64,000 nucleotides of DNA, from contig JAUKTV010000003.1 in the NCBI GenBank assembly GCA_030549205.1, positions 744,001 to 808,000 of the forward strand, written 5' to 3'. Positions 46,109 to 56,460 of this stretch are shown here, piece after piece. The notes beneath the pieces are model-generated. The model saw only the letters and a program-made list of their open reading frames with translations, was not told the origin of the DNA and ran no database searches. Source of the DNA: Apiosordaria backusii. Its lineage: Eukaryota; Ascomycota; Sordariomycetes; Sordariales; Lasiosphaeriaceae. The stretch's first letter is position 1. Every line of letters begins with the position of its first letter. The position numbers and the translations under genes were made by a program.

Positions 46109-47358
46109 ATGGTAGGTCCCCTCCTGCGCTTGATTAACAATCATAGGCTGACCACCATCCAGTCTAAACAATACCTCACCGCGCACACGGTCGACCAAGG
46201 CAAGCAATCGCACCAGCCCCGCTATCCTATCCCCCAGGAGCTTCTACCTAGATCACCTCCCGACAACCTTAGACCGTTCCTCTGGACCGTTCCTATAGCT
46301 AACACTCCAGATTAAACAGCCCACCCGGCCGACATCTTCTCCCTCGCGCCCACCCCCTCCACCCTCATCTCGGCAAGCGGCTCCTCCTCCCTCCGCATCC
46401 ACGACACCACCTCCCCCAACTACCCCCTCCTCCAAACCATCCACTCCGCCCACAAACTCGGCTGCCACCACCTCGCCACCGCCCGGGGCCCCGGCTCCCA
46501 AACCGGCAACATCTTCGCCTCTGTCGGCTTCGGCGGCGACGTCAAGCTCTGGCAGCTCGACCCAGAATCAAAACAATACCAGCTCCAATGGGAGATCCCA
46601 ACCGTGTCCGACTCGGGCAAGGGGGATGTCTGGGCTATCGCTCTGAGCGCTGATGAGGGTTACCTAGCGTGCACCACTAGTGATGGGAGAATTCACGTTT
46701 GGGATCTGACGGCCAAGGAGAAGATACAGACGTATGAAACCGGGGGAGGGAGGGGGGCAGCGGGGGGTGGGGGGAGTTTTGCGATGGCGGTGGATTTGAG
46801 TAGGGATGGGAGGTTGACTGCGTCAGGGCATGAGAATGGCGGGGTGTATGTGTTTAATAATGATGCCGGGAGGATGGTTTATTCGCTTTCTGGTAGGTCA
46901 TGTTGGGTTTCGGGATGTAAGAAGGGACAGCAGCTGACAGAGGGGATATAACAGGTCTCGCCAAACCGGTACGAGCAGTGACTTTCTCACCCGGGTGCAA
47001 GAGGTTGGCTGCTGCCGGTAATGCTGGTATCATCGCGCTTTATGACATGGAGCATGGAGAGCATGTTGGCAACTTGAGCGCGCCGGGTAATAGGCCGTCG
47101 TGGATCACGTCACTCGACTGGAACGATACGGGGGACTATCTGCTCAGTGGACAGCTGGACGGCAAGGTCAAGGTCTGGGATGTCGCGAGGGGAGCGTGTG
47201 TGGCTACACACAGTGAGACGGACAGTGCCTTGTGGTGCGTGCGCTGGTTACCACCAACAGAGCGTGCTCTTGGGCCTGGGATGGGTAAAGGAGAGAGGTT
47301 TTGCGCGGCGGGTGCCAGCCGGAGTTTGAGTTTCTATCGGGAGGCTACGGGTATTTAA
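46109..47358 (+). CDS. ski8: WD40 protein Ski8/Rec14
   Basis: The model has exons 46109-46111, 46163-46199, 46320-46892 and 46955-47358, giving 338 residues. Ski8 is a WD40 propeller of the cytoplasmic Ski complex, which feeds mRNA into the exosome, and also supports meiotic recombination with Spo11. Blades end in motifs such as GGDVKLWQLD, DGRIHVWDL, AGIIALYDM and DGKVKVWDV. The C-terminus ASRSLSFYREATGI is typical. The start codon is the last three bases of exon 1, followed at once by GTAGGT; splicing gives MSKQYLTAHTVDQAHPADIF, the usual family start. Intron 2 begins GC (CAAG|GCAAGC) and ends ACAG, and restores the frame. If intron 1 were retained the protein would gain 17 residues without a stop. 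Confidence 0.9.
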
Positions 47359-48051
47359 TGGGGATTAAAAAGGGGTTATGGGAGTGTTGCTTGGCAGGAT
47401 ACATACATTGCTGGTTTTCGATTACTCGCTCGGTGGGAGCAAGTGTGATAGAGAAAAAGACGGCTCACCAACCATGTCGTCATCGTCACTGCCACCGCCT
47501 TCAGCCTCATTCTGCCTCTCACGTGTTAACCATACCATAAGCTTTCCATATCCATGCCAAGCCCTTTTATGGTACTTATACTCGTTCTTTGGACAGTTGG
47601 TTGTCGGACCTCCGGAAGCATACTCACCACAACCAAGTGCTTAGTGGTGTAGTGTGCAATCGTCGAGGTCCGCACCCCGCCCACAAAGCTCTCCCCGGGG
47701 ACGCTGTGTGTTTGAACCCTACCGCAATGTAAAACCCCCCTGGGGTTTTCGTAGCTGGTCACCCCTCTTCTTCCGAGAGTATTGGGCTGGCCAGTGAGCT
47801 TTTTGTCTTTTTTCCTTTTTTTAAACAATGTTTGATAATAAAAACAAGAGGAAACTCGGTATTATTTGTTTAGCCACGTGAGAGAGCCACATATAGACCA
47901 AGTAGGCGAGCTACCTTACTATGACTGTTAAACCGAATTGATTACCACTTTAAGCATCATCCCACATTATCTTTCCTCCACGACCCCTATGCCCTCCCTC
48001 CCCTCATCCATGTCCTTTCCCATTCATTCTCCCTCCCTCTGCTCAAACCTC
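47359..48051. other. intergenic with tRNA-like repeat candidate
   Basis: This is the convergent 3' flank of SKI8 and the reductase gene. It contains the tRNA-like element listed separately. A CT-rich stretch lies at 47,960-48,050. Confidence 0.5.
47641..47830 (+). repeat. possible tRNA-derived SINE or decayed tRNA
   Basis: The sequence TGGTGTAGTGTGCAATC at 47645 resembles a tRNA D-arm and internal A box. GTGTTTGAACCC at 47708 resembles a B box with one mismatch. Downstream lies a perfect hairpin AAAACCCC-CCT-GGGGTTTT (47731-47749) and several T-runs suited to RNA polymerase III termination (47,800-47,823). A complete cloverleaf does not form. A pol III-transcribed short interspersed element or a relic tRNA explains it best. 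Confidence 0.35.
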
Positions 48052-49008
48052 TCACCAAACCCCCGGAATAACCGCCCACTTCTTCCCAACTTTCTCCTCC
48101 CCAAACCGTTCCACATACCAACTTTTCCCCCTCACCGCTCGGGGGAGCATACTCGCCACCTCATTCAAGAGAAAACACCTCGCCGGCGCACACCCATACC
48201 CGGCCGCGGTCCAGAAACCAAACCACTCGACCCACTCGACGAAATAATGCGGGTACAACATGTATTTAAACAACCCCGCCTTGGGAATCTCATAATGCCT
48301 CCCCACATCCTTTTTTTTTGTCCCCCCCGCCTCCTTGGCCAACCTCTCCTGCCGATGATTCTCCCTCCGTCTAATCTCCCTTAGCTCGTCATCATGGTAG
48401 TAATTCGCTGCTAGCCCTATGTAGAATATCGCGATCCCGAGCGTGAACTGGAGGGTCCCAAAAGGGAGGAGGGTGTCCCAGTCATGTTGGGTGACGGGAC
48501 CGTACCCGGCTAGCCAGGAGCCGAGGAGGGTGCCGTTGATGAGCTGGAAGGTGAGGGCGGAGAACCAGATGGAGAGGTGCATGGGTGCCATGGAGGGTTG
48601 GAGGAAGGGGAAGAGGATGGCGCGGTAAAAGTAGTGGATGCAGAAGAGGGCGGCGAGGACTTTGTTTTGCCAGGGGAGGTCGGGGTGGGAGAATAATTGG
48701 GGGGGGAGGGTGTAAAAGGTGTAGAGGAGGGTGAGGAAGCCGGGGGATTCCATGGTCAGCCAGGCGAGGCGGCCAGGGAGATTAAAAGGGGAGGGGAGGG
48801 AGGTTTTGCCCATGCCGTACCAGGTTGTTGCCCATTGGAGGGAGGCGAACTAGAGATTGTTAGGGGAGGTTGATAGAGAAGGTGGCTGGGGGGGAGGGAA
48901 AGGGGGACATACGGCGGGGAACCACTTCCAGAGGGAGAGGATGAGGTCGTAGTGGTCGCGGGTGGGGGGGTACCAGTTTGGTATGAGGCCTACGGTTGAG
49001 GTGGCCAT
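48052..49008 (-). CDS. steroid 5-alpha-reductase-family membrane protein
   Basis: Two exons (49008-48913, 48849-48052) encode 297 residues. The family (3-oxo-5-alpha-steroid 4-dehydrogenase, PF02544) comprises NADPH-dependent ER reductases of steroids, polyprenols and enoyl-CoAs. Several hydrophobic helices are visible (LAALFCIHYFYRAILFP, IWFSALTFQLINGTLLGSWL, FGTLQFTLGIAIFYIGLAANYYHD). The conserved C-terminal part YEIPKAGLFKYMLYPHYFVE, then the EW-FGFW and RCFLLNEVASMLPRA-type segments, match the NADPH-binding end, though the usual final ERFGEEK-type tail here reads WYVERFGEEKVGKKWAVIPGVW. The substrate is not determined. Intron 1 is 63 bases, phase 0. Confidence 0.9.
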
Positions 49009-50048
49009 TTTGGGGGGGTTCTGTGATGGTTGTCGATGTCTTGCGTGTAAAGTGTCGTTCGGTGGTGAAAGTTTGAAGTGAGGCAATGAAGTTTGGTGTT
49101 ATTTGTTTGCTGACGTTGATGACACCTCCCCAAGAATGCAATGCTACCGTCCCGCAGCTGCCAAATCTTCCTCGTTTCGCAGTCACAAAACTCCGTCAGA
49201 ACCCAACAAAATTTAACGAGAAAGCAGAAAGAGTGGGAAAGTGAGAGAGCGACAACAGTATAAAAGCAACCCCCGCTGTTGCTGCCCCTCGTTGGCAGCT
49301 CACCAAAGCAGTTGCATTTCGCTACCGGACGGTGTCTCGACCAATGATGTCAGCGAAACTCCCCATCAATATCGATCATCAACAGAAGCCACGGCAACTA
49401 GAATCTGACAGGGGTGCGCTACATGAATCCGCGGATTTAATTGGTTAATGAGCAATTATCCCATCTCAACCACCACCACCACTACCGCCACCACCACACA
49501 TCACAGGAACAGGCACTTACCAGAGTGTCGTTTCATCCCAACTGAAGAATTGTGGCGGAATTGAAAGCTATTTACTTAGGACGGGGATTTTCTGCGAAAT
49601 AATATTCACGTCTTCGACTACTCCGCCGCCCAGCATAAAAGACCCGTGTTTTCTTTCATCACTCTCCCATTTGTTTCTAACATGACGATTGGACAAACCC
49701 AAACACCACCTAATATCGTCTAATGAACACCGTCTGCCACACTGAACCACTCAGCATCACATACGTACCAAGCATCAAATATATGAGCAACAGGTCATTT
49801 TCCTCACAAGTAATTGGTATTCAACCCCCTTCAATCATCTCCCAATGATCTAGCTTCTACTCCAAGCTCGGTATTATCCTTGTGTGCTATTATCCCCGTG
49901 CTCTCTACTCGCTATGACCATACCCGCCGCATAAAACTCATAAAATCATCAACTCCATTCAAGTTCCCTACCCATAACACCCCGCCCAAAAGCAATGTCC
50001 TCAAAGAACCCTAGGAGTGAGAACTATCAACATAAAAACACTCTCTCA
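49009..50048. other. intergenic, no gene recognised
   Basis: This contains the reductase promoter next to 49,008 and the 3' flank of the MINDY gene. A CCACCACCA-type microsatellite lies near 49,470-49,500. No gene is supported. Confidence 0.5.
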
Positions 50049-53000
50049 TTACATCACAATGCACTTCTCCTTATCCTCCCCCACTCCCTGCCGTCCAGGA
50101 GCAGGCGCAACAGGAACACCCTGTCTCAACCCTTGCCTCCCCGGCCCAGCAGCCCCGGCACCAGGGTACCCATGGCTTCCACTCGGCGCCCTACCGGCCA
50201 GCGGGCCTCCAACCGGAACGCCAGCAGGTCTAGTGTAAGGTCTGGGTGACGGCTGAGAAGCAGCTGTACTCGGTCTTTCTCTCTGTGCCGGGCCCGGAGT
50301 GGACGGAGGCTGCGCAGTTGCCGAAGTCGGGCTACTAGCCGGGTGACTCGGGTGCCCAGTCGGAGGTTCGTACGCAGCCTGCTGAGACGCCTGCTCGTAG
50401 CTAGGCGGGGCGTCGTCTAGCCCGTCCTCCGGGTTTCTATTCACTACCGGTCGAGAAGGCGGGATTAGCGATCTAACTGTCTGCGTTGACGGTCGAGGAC
50501 GATTCGAAGTCGCTGTGTTGGGCGATGCGGCTACCGTAGGGGAGGATGAGGTGACTCGAATCCCAGTCGGGGGACGACGCCCAGTGTTGGCAGTGCTTGA
50601 GGACCCCAACGAGCTCGTACTGCGAGATGCGGCATGGCTTCCCCCCCGCACTGAACCAGCACCGTTGCGGTTGTTGTTCTGTGCCTGAGCTGCCCGCCCT
50701 TGCTGCTCGATGTATTGCTCTGAAAGCTGGCTTTCTCTGCGGCGGCGATCTTCCTCCAGGCGATGTCGGTTGTCTTCTTCCTCTTGGAGTTGGAGAGCCA
50801 TGGCAAAATCCCGGTCTTCTTGTTCAGTGGTTGGCGAGGTAGGGGCGCCATTCGAATTGCTTTGGCCGCTGCGACCCTGTTCTCTTCCTCGTGCGTTGCT
50901 AGGACTGCTGCTGGATGCGACGTCAGCCCAGCTGCCAGACCCCCTAGTTCCAACAGCGGGCGAGGATGGGGTATGTGAGACGCCGCCAACAAGGCGGAAG
51001 TCGCCTGAGAAGAACTCGGCCCTCTCGCCAGTGACATCGACAAGGGACTCCCACACAACCTCGGCATGGCCTGCGTATCCCGCGTCGGTGACCAGCGTGA
51101 GGAGCTCCAGAGTCTGGGGATGCCGGTAAAGGGTGGTAAAGTGGTCGTTGCGAAAGAGAATGGCCACTGATCCTGGCTTCATCGACTTCTTGATGACATC
51201 GAGGCCAAAGTTGGTAAGCTGCGTTGCAGAGCTGTTCAAAAAAGACTTGATCGAAAGAATATCCTGGTACAGCTGCTGTTCCTCCTCAGTCAAGCCCTCG
51301 TGGTGGCTGCTGCTCAGCTTCTCGTCCAGTTCCTCTTCCCGGAAAAGCAAGTTCTGCACATCTTCATAGGAAGCCGCTTGCCGCGAAAATGATTGGTACA
51401 CAATGTCATCCGGGCGAGGCAGCCAGCCGTGGATGAGTGGTATCGCAAAGGTCGAGTATAAAGTCATCTCTCTGGTATGCTCAAAGGTCCCGGGGATAGA
51501 CATCTCGCTGCGTTGACTCGGGTGAATGTGGGTAAGTGAGGTCCGTTTAAAGGATATAAGGATAGACTCTGTCGGGATAAATCGAGGGTTCACATTCATT
51601 CCGGTATGAAGTCCCTGGAGAAAGCTATAAAGCTCCGAGACATCCGGTAGAGGGACGTCTGGGTCAGTACGCCTCTCCGACATTAACTCATCGAACACGG
51701 CATCCAGCAGCAGACCCAGGCTGATCTGTTCACGCGTCTTTAGCGTATCAACCAGCGCCGTGTTCTTATCTGCCGGCGTGGTGAGTGTAAGGGCGTTGAC
51801 GAGAGCCACAAGAGGACACGGGCCGTTAGCATTCTGAACAAGAATAGGTGTTGACCTCGGGTTCTTGGCCGCCGTCACGTCAAACCAGTTGATGTTCTTG
51901 ATTTGATACGTCTCGTTCTTGTCGACAGGTCGTGGAGGCTGCGGTGGTGGCTGCTCGTTAGATGTTCGTGGGGGAAGCTCGGGAGGCATCCCTTGAGTTG
52001 GAGGTTGTTGTGCCATTGCTGGCGCTGGCGCTGGCGTTGACGCTGACGCTGACACTGCGGTACCGGCTTGGGGAGTTTCGTCTTTCTCTTCTTCAAAGTC
52101 CTCCCATGTGCTCTTCCTTGAGGGCGGGCCAGGGCGAGGATCCCTGTCTATCAAATTCCACTCATCGCCTGACCCAGCCTTATCTGGAACGGCAGGCGCA
52201 GTGGCTGCACCTTTGTTGACCGTCCCAAGGTCGTCCCATGCATGGGAGTCACCAAGGACCTCGTCCTCCTCCGCTGTGAACCCTAATTGGATATTTGGGG
52301 TCTTGTCTTTTTCATTTTCCCAGCCCGCAGAACCCTCCTCTGAAGGGAGTGACACGAGTCTGGGTGGTGTAGATGTCGATGGGCGTAGTGGCTCCGAACC
52401 CTTCCAGGCGTCCTCCATTGCTGGAGATGGCTCTGGCAACTGGTAATCCTGCCGTTGGCCAAAAGCGATGTTGTCGCCGAGCGCCGGCTGCCACGGATTC
52501 TTAGTCGTGTCGTTGACGCTGAGGTCCGAAAACGCTCCAGTCAAAGAATCTGGGGGAGGAGCGTTGGAGGATGTCGACGCAGGATTCGCAGATCCATCCT
52601 GGTTTTGCATCTTTCTCTTGAATGGATTGGTCTCTCGATTCGAAGGCCCGCCAGCTGGTCTGAGAATAGTCGGGACCCGTGTGACACCCAACCCCGCCTC
52701 TGTCCTCTCTGCCACCTCTCCTGGGGTCCCAGCGTTGTCCATCCTATGGCTGCTGCCGGGCCTCAGCACTCTCGGCACTCGGTCGAGACTGGAAGAGCTG
52801 TTGTTGTTGTTGTTGTTCGCCCAGACATTGTCTTCCTCCTCCAAGCCAGCATAGTTGCCAGCAACGGGGCCTGGTCGGTGCGAGTGCATGTCTTGTGCAG
52901 CTTCAGTGTTCCGATTTTCAATATTGTTGTTCGAGGAATCGCCCCAGAATCCACCGCTGGGTTCTAAGGGTGGTAATACGAATGCTTGTTGTGCTTCTGG

Positions 53001-53081
53001 TGTTGGTTCTGGTGATCGAGCATGTGATGGGACAGCGGGGTCGAAGGTCGCATTTGGAGGAAGCGGCTTTCGAGACACCAT
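50049..53081 (-). CDS. MINDY-family deubiquitinase with C-terminal CaaX box
   Basis: A single exon encodes 1010 residues. MINDY enzymes are cysteine proteases that trim K48-linked ubiquitin chains. The catalytic domain begins near 390 (TYQIKNINWFDV). The oxyanion Gln416 and nucleophile Cys422 are in VQNANGPCPLVALVNAL, and the catalytic His is at 647 in FRNDHFTTLYRH. A ubiquitin-binding motif-like helix lies at about 752-772 (QEDRDFAMALQLQEEED). The first 380 and last 230 residues are disordered and Pro/Ser/Asn-rich. The protein ends in KEKCIVM, a CaaX prenylation box, so membrane attachment is likely. VPRVLRPG and VPTILRPAG form a short internal repeat near 102-144. Confidence 0.95.
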   Translation of the reverse strand: MVSRKPLPPNATFDPAVPSHARSPEPTPEAQQAFVLPPLEPSGGFWGDSSNNNIENRNTEAAQDMHSHRPGPVAGNYAGLEEEDNVWANNNNNNSSSSLDRVPRVLRPGSSHRMDNAGTPGEVAERTEAGLGVTRVPTILRPAGGPSNRETNPFKRKMQNQDGSANPASTSSNAPPPDSLTGAFSDLSVNDTTKNPWQPALGDNIAFGQRQDYQLPEPSPAMEDAWKGSEPLRPSTSTPPRLVSLPSEEGSAGWENEKDKTPNIQLGFTAEEDEVLGDSHAWDDLGTVNKGAATAPAVPDKAGSGDEWNLIDRDPRPGPPSRKSTWEDFEEEKDETPQAGTAVSASASTPAPAPAMAQQPPTQGMPPELPPRTSNEQPPPQPPRPVDKNETYQIKNINWFDVTAAKNPRSTPILVQNANGPCPLVALVNALTLTTPADKNTALVDTLKTREQISLGLLLDAVFDELMSERRTDPDVPLPDVSELYSFLQGLHTGMNVNPRFIPTESILISFKRTSLTHIHPSQRSEMSIPGTFEHTREMTLYSTFAIPLIHGWLPRPDDIVYQSFSRQAASYEDVQNLLFREEELDEKLSSSHHEGLTEEEQQLYQDILSIKSFLNSSATQLTNFGLDVIKKSMKPGSVAILFRNDHFTTLYRHPQTLELLTLVTDAGYAGHAEVVWESLVDVTGERAEFFSGDFRLVGGVSHTPSSPAVGTRGSGSWADVASSSSPSNARGREQGRSGQSNSNGAPTSPTTEQEDRDFAMALQLQEEEDNRHRLEEDRRRRESQLSEQYIEQQGRAAQAQNNNRNGAGSVRGGSHAASRSTSSLGSSSTANTGRRPPTGIRVTSSSPTVAASPNTATSNRPRPSTQTVRSLIPPSRPVVNRNPEDGLDDAPPSYEQASQQAAYEPPTGHPSHPASSPTSATAQPPSTPGPAQRERPSTAASQPSPRPYTRPAGVPVGGPLAGRAPSGSHGYPGAGAAGPGRQGLRQGVPVAPAPGRQGVGEDKEKCIVM

Positions 53082-54031
53082 CTTGTAATTAGATAGTTGG
53101 GGCGTCCGTGGACGGTCTTTCGAGAAAGACTCCGAAGTGAAAGAGACTCGACAGGCTTAGAACTGTAATTCTATGGTGGAATCTTGAAGGACAGCTTGAC
53201 AGGTATCGAACGGATAAGTCGGGAAGAGGCAGCCCGGTCCCACCACAAGTGCGCCTCGCTCCCGTCAATTGTGCTAGACAACGTGAGCAGTGGCAACAAG
53301 TGCGCTGGTCTTGGGCGCGAAGTTTGCGTTTAATGACACTATTTACTGATTGATTATAGCACCGGTAAGAGATATAATGCAAACAGCAGTTCGTGGTGCT
53401 CAGCACTCGGAGGGACCTTGCCGTTGGGGAGTTGGGAGAACCGTCGCGGCTACTTGCGTCATTGCAATTGGAGTTCAGCCAAGGATGGAGCTTGTGGCTG
53501 CGCCGCCGTGGGGTACTTGGCTATCACAGGCACTCGTGTGTGTGGGTTCGAGAAGGCTGAGGCGCCCTTAGAAATAATTAGAGCTCCATTCAGAAGATAA
53601 GATGGTGAAGATAGTCGTTTTTCAGCATCTTCAAGAAATCTTTTCCAGCCACCAACCTTCTTGAGTCCAGTTGCTGAAGAAAGCCACGCGAGCCACGACA
53701 TCTCCAAAATGCGGGGGGCGAACTGCCATCCAATCCAAGCTTCAGGGTTGATGGGGTTGGGCAGGGTTATTGATGCAGTTGGAGAACGGGGCCTCGTCAT
53801 CCTCAAGGCAGCCAACATCGAACAAACCAAGATGGCAACGCATTGCGCGTCTCTCCCCATTCTGCCCAAACCATATATATTGACTCCGTGGAGTCTCATA
53901 AAGTTAATGAAAACAGCTGGCTCAGTGAAGGGTTAGGGTTAAGCATTACTACCATATTATACACCAAAAACCGTAATTACCGAGCCAAACCAGAAATCCC
54001 ATCCCATCCCATCTCTTTTCCCATCACCATC
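53082..54031. other. intergenic with telomere-like motif at 53930-53943
   Basis: GGGTTAGGGTTAAG at 53930-53943 is a two-unit telomere-like motif. A minus-strand open frame of 146 codons (53459-53899) has no family resemblance and I do not call it a gene. The MINDY promoter lies at the left end. Confidence 0.45.
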
Positions 54032-54586
54032 TTACTCCTCATCATCATCATCCTCACCCTCAGCATAAGCAACATGCCAAGCAACCAACACCCAATCCGC
54101 ACCCGCCGTCTGCCTCCAACTGCTACTCCCACTAGCCACAATCTCCCTGACACCCCCCTTCCGGCTCTGCTTATACAAACTCAACTTGTACACCGTCGAA
54201 ACCGCCATCAACCCCGCCTCCACCACCAGCGGCCCTCCATCGTGAAACCTGAATCCAGTAAACTTCCCCGCATTCTCCAGTAGATCACTAATACTCGGAT
54301 CAGAGTCCTTGTTCACCGGCTTGGAAGTGTGATTAGGGTTAAAGATAGGGTTGACCATCACACAGTCGTCGGCGATGTACTCCTTTGCCTGCTCCGGGTC
54401 GTCACAAATGGCTCTCCACAGCAAGGTCTCCATCTCGTGAGCGGCGGCATAGTTGCGCTTGGAGATGGTGTCGAGGCGCTGGTTTTTGTTTTCGGAGAGG
54501 ACGAGGGAGGGGTCGTGGTAGCCCTTGGGAGCTTGCGCGGCGCCCACTTTGGGCTTGTCGTTTGTGAGGCCGAGGGCGGTGGGCAT
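54032..54586 (-). CDS. NTF2-like (SnoaL/DUF4440 type) protein
   Basis: One exon encodes 184 residues. The segment NYAAAHEMETLLWRAICDDPEQAKEYI followed by ADDCVMVNP and, later, STVYKLSL and ADWVLVAWHVAYAEG has the cone-shaped alpha+beta order of small NTF2-like proteins such as SnoaL or DUF4440. No catalytic residues can be named and the role is unknown. The C-terminus is a short acidic run. The frame is open further upstream, but the start at 54586 fits because the sequence before it is 5'-leader-like and shows no family resemblance. Confidence 0.8.
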   Translation of the reverse strand: MPTALGLTNDKPKVGAAQAPKGYHDPSLVLSENKNQRLDTISKRNYAAAHEMETLLWRAICDDPEQAKEYIADDCVMVNPIFNPNHTSKPVNKDSDPSISDLLENAGKFTGFRFHDGGPLVVEAGLMAVSTVYKLSLYKQSRKGGVREIVASGSSSWRQTAGADWVLVAWHVAYAEGEDDDDEE

Positions 54587-55658
54587 CTTGACGATTATTG
54601 ATCTTGATATAAAAGAGATGAGGTAAGGGTTATGTAGGTTTGTGTATATTGACTTGCAGCAGGTTGTATAGTTGTATGCCTTATTGCACGCAGGTTTGTA
54701 TATTGGAGAAATGGAACGCTCCGCTAGAACGGACGAAAGGGGGGAGAAAACCTGACTTATATCATTATTCCTACATCTGACCCAGTTCTTCCCAGAAAAC
54801 AGGGAATTTTTCCATCTTTCTCCGCTTGCAGGCATCGCTTGCCTGCTGCATTGCGTGTGGTGGGCGCGTTTCACAAGCTGTCTGGCTGTTGAGTCTTGTC
54901 CATGGATGGAGCGGGCTGTTGTGTCATACCCCCTGACGTCACTGGTCACCCACACCACCACCACAACCGAACCACCGTCTCCCCGGACCGAGCCACGCAC
55001 AAACTTGGCTGCAACATGCAGGGACGAACAAGAGAGATCGCCGTCGAATATACGCGGCACTGCCTTCAAGCATGAAACTATTTCCAGGTCTTTCCACATC
55101 TTAAAAGACCCTGTGAACCCTTGGATTAACCTCCAATGTGACTACACCTCAATATCTACGCCTTGGCTTGCCACTTATATGAGCTGTTAGGAATGCCTTA
55201 GGGTTTCTATAGTCACTTTTCGACATGATAGGAGTTTGTCCAGGTGTCCAAGAAACTGCAAACTGTTGCCCCAGGTGGATAATATCACAAGAACACGGAG
55301 CACACTCGGTAGCAGTATGACTCTAGTAACAGTAGTTTGTTGCCTGAATACAGAATAAATATACATTAAGACTATCATGACTCGATAAATGGTGGATAGA
55401 CAGATAGAGGTGGTAGAATGAAACAAAAAAAGGAAAACAAGCAACCACAGATTATAGAAATCTTACTAATCAAAAATGGAAGCAGAAACCAACTTTAAAG
55501 TTCCCCCTGGTCCAATCGGGGAGTTTTTCTTCTGATACTGCGAAACGATGGATTCCCAAAATACCCCAGTGTTTTAGGCGCGCCCTTCCCAGGTCCCTCG
55601 AAGGATTCAGATCTGAACAGCCAATGGCCTGGGAACTACGGCTTTCCTCCTCGAAGCA
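54587..55658. other. intergenic, no gene recognised
   Basis: This contains the NTF2-like gene's promoter and leader and the 3' flank of a degraded gene. No gene is supported. Confidence 0.5.
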
Positions 55659-56460
55659 TCAGTGATCATAAAAACAAGCAACGAACCCCAAAAAGCACTC
55701 CGGGTACCCGTTCTCGTTCGTTGCGCTCGGCTTGAACAAGTCTGTGCTCATATTTTCAAAGTAGGGCCTCCATTCATATTCGTTGGCGTTCTGCTTGACC
55801 TGGCAGGCAATGCCGTTGCGGTAGACATGCTCGGGGGTGATGTCGTATTTCTCGAACGCCTCCATAGCCGAGTCGCCGAGTTCCCAAACAAGGTGTCCAT
55901 TTTACTCGTCGTCCATTTCTCGAGCACCCGTCTTGCCGCACCAGAACTTCCCGTCCCGAGATGAATCCCGGATCACATAGGCTTTGACATCCATCACGAG
56001 GCCAGCTATAAGTAATTCTTTTGTTGAAAGTGTCTGTCAGTACCAACCCGTAACGGCAAAACAAATTAACAACCTACCACCGAACCCAGAACCTTCCTAA
56101 ACTCCTCCACAATCTCCATCCGTCCAACCTGCTCATCCAGCAACCACCTCCCCTCACCAAAGAACTGAGCAACCGCATGAGGCGGCAAAACAGCAGGGCC
56201 AGCCTCAGGATCAATCCTAACCCCATTGTCACTCTCAGTCTCCTCAAGCGGAGCAATCAAGCCAATATCATGAGGCGCCAACCCCCTTCCATTAGGTTTT
56301 TCCTCCCCGTCGCGGTGCGTAAGTTGGGCATGACGCAATAGTGGGATTCTGGAAATTGTCTCCTTGAGTGCGGTAGTTCATTACGCCTTCTTGGTCGCCG
56401 GAGCCGGTGGTGTGGCCGTCCACGCGCTAAAGCCAGTTTTTGCTACCTTGGGTTTTGAGG
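55659..56460 (-). pseudogene. degraded gene of unrecognised family
   Basis: The minus strand yields protein-like segments in consistent order: VDGHTTGSGDQEGVMNYRTQ, then in a shifted frame RHAQLTHRDGEEKPNGRGL and VRIDPEAGPAVLPPHAVAQF, then WLLDEQVGRMEIVEEFRKVL. After a possible intron come MDVKAYVIRDSSRDGKFWCG and, past an in-frame TAA near 55,908, GHLVWELGDSAMEAFEKYDI and VYRNGIACQVKQNANEYEWR, ending ECFLGFVACFYDH. One stop and one frameshift break the reading frame, so the copy is probably dead. Sequencing error or an unseen intron over the stop is an alternative. The last 68 codons are open and could be mistaken for a small gene. I do not recognise the family. Confidence 0.5.

Noticed and set aside
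53459..53899. 146-codon minus-strand open frame
   Set aside because: The composition is not clearly protein-like, no motif is recognised and no splice structure supports it.
54587..55099. 171-codon N-terminal extension of the NTF2-like protein
   Set aside because: The extension has no conserved segment and looks like promoter and leader sequence read in frame.
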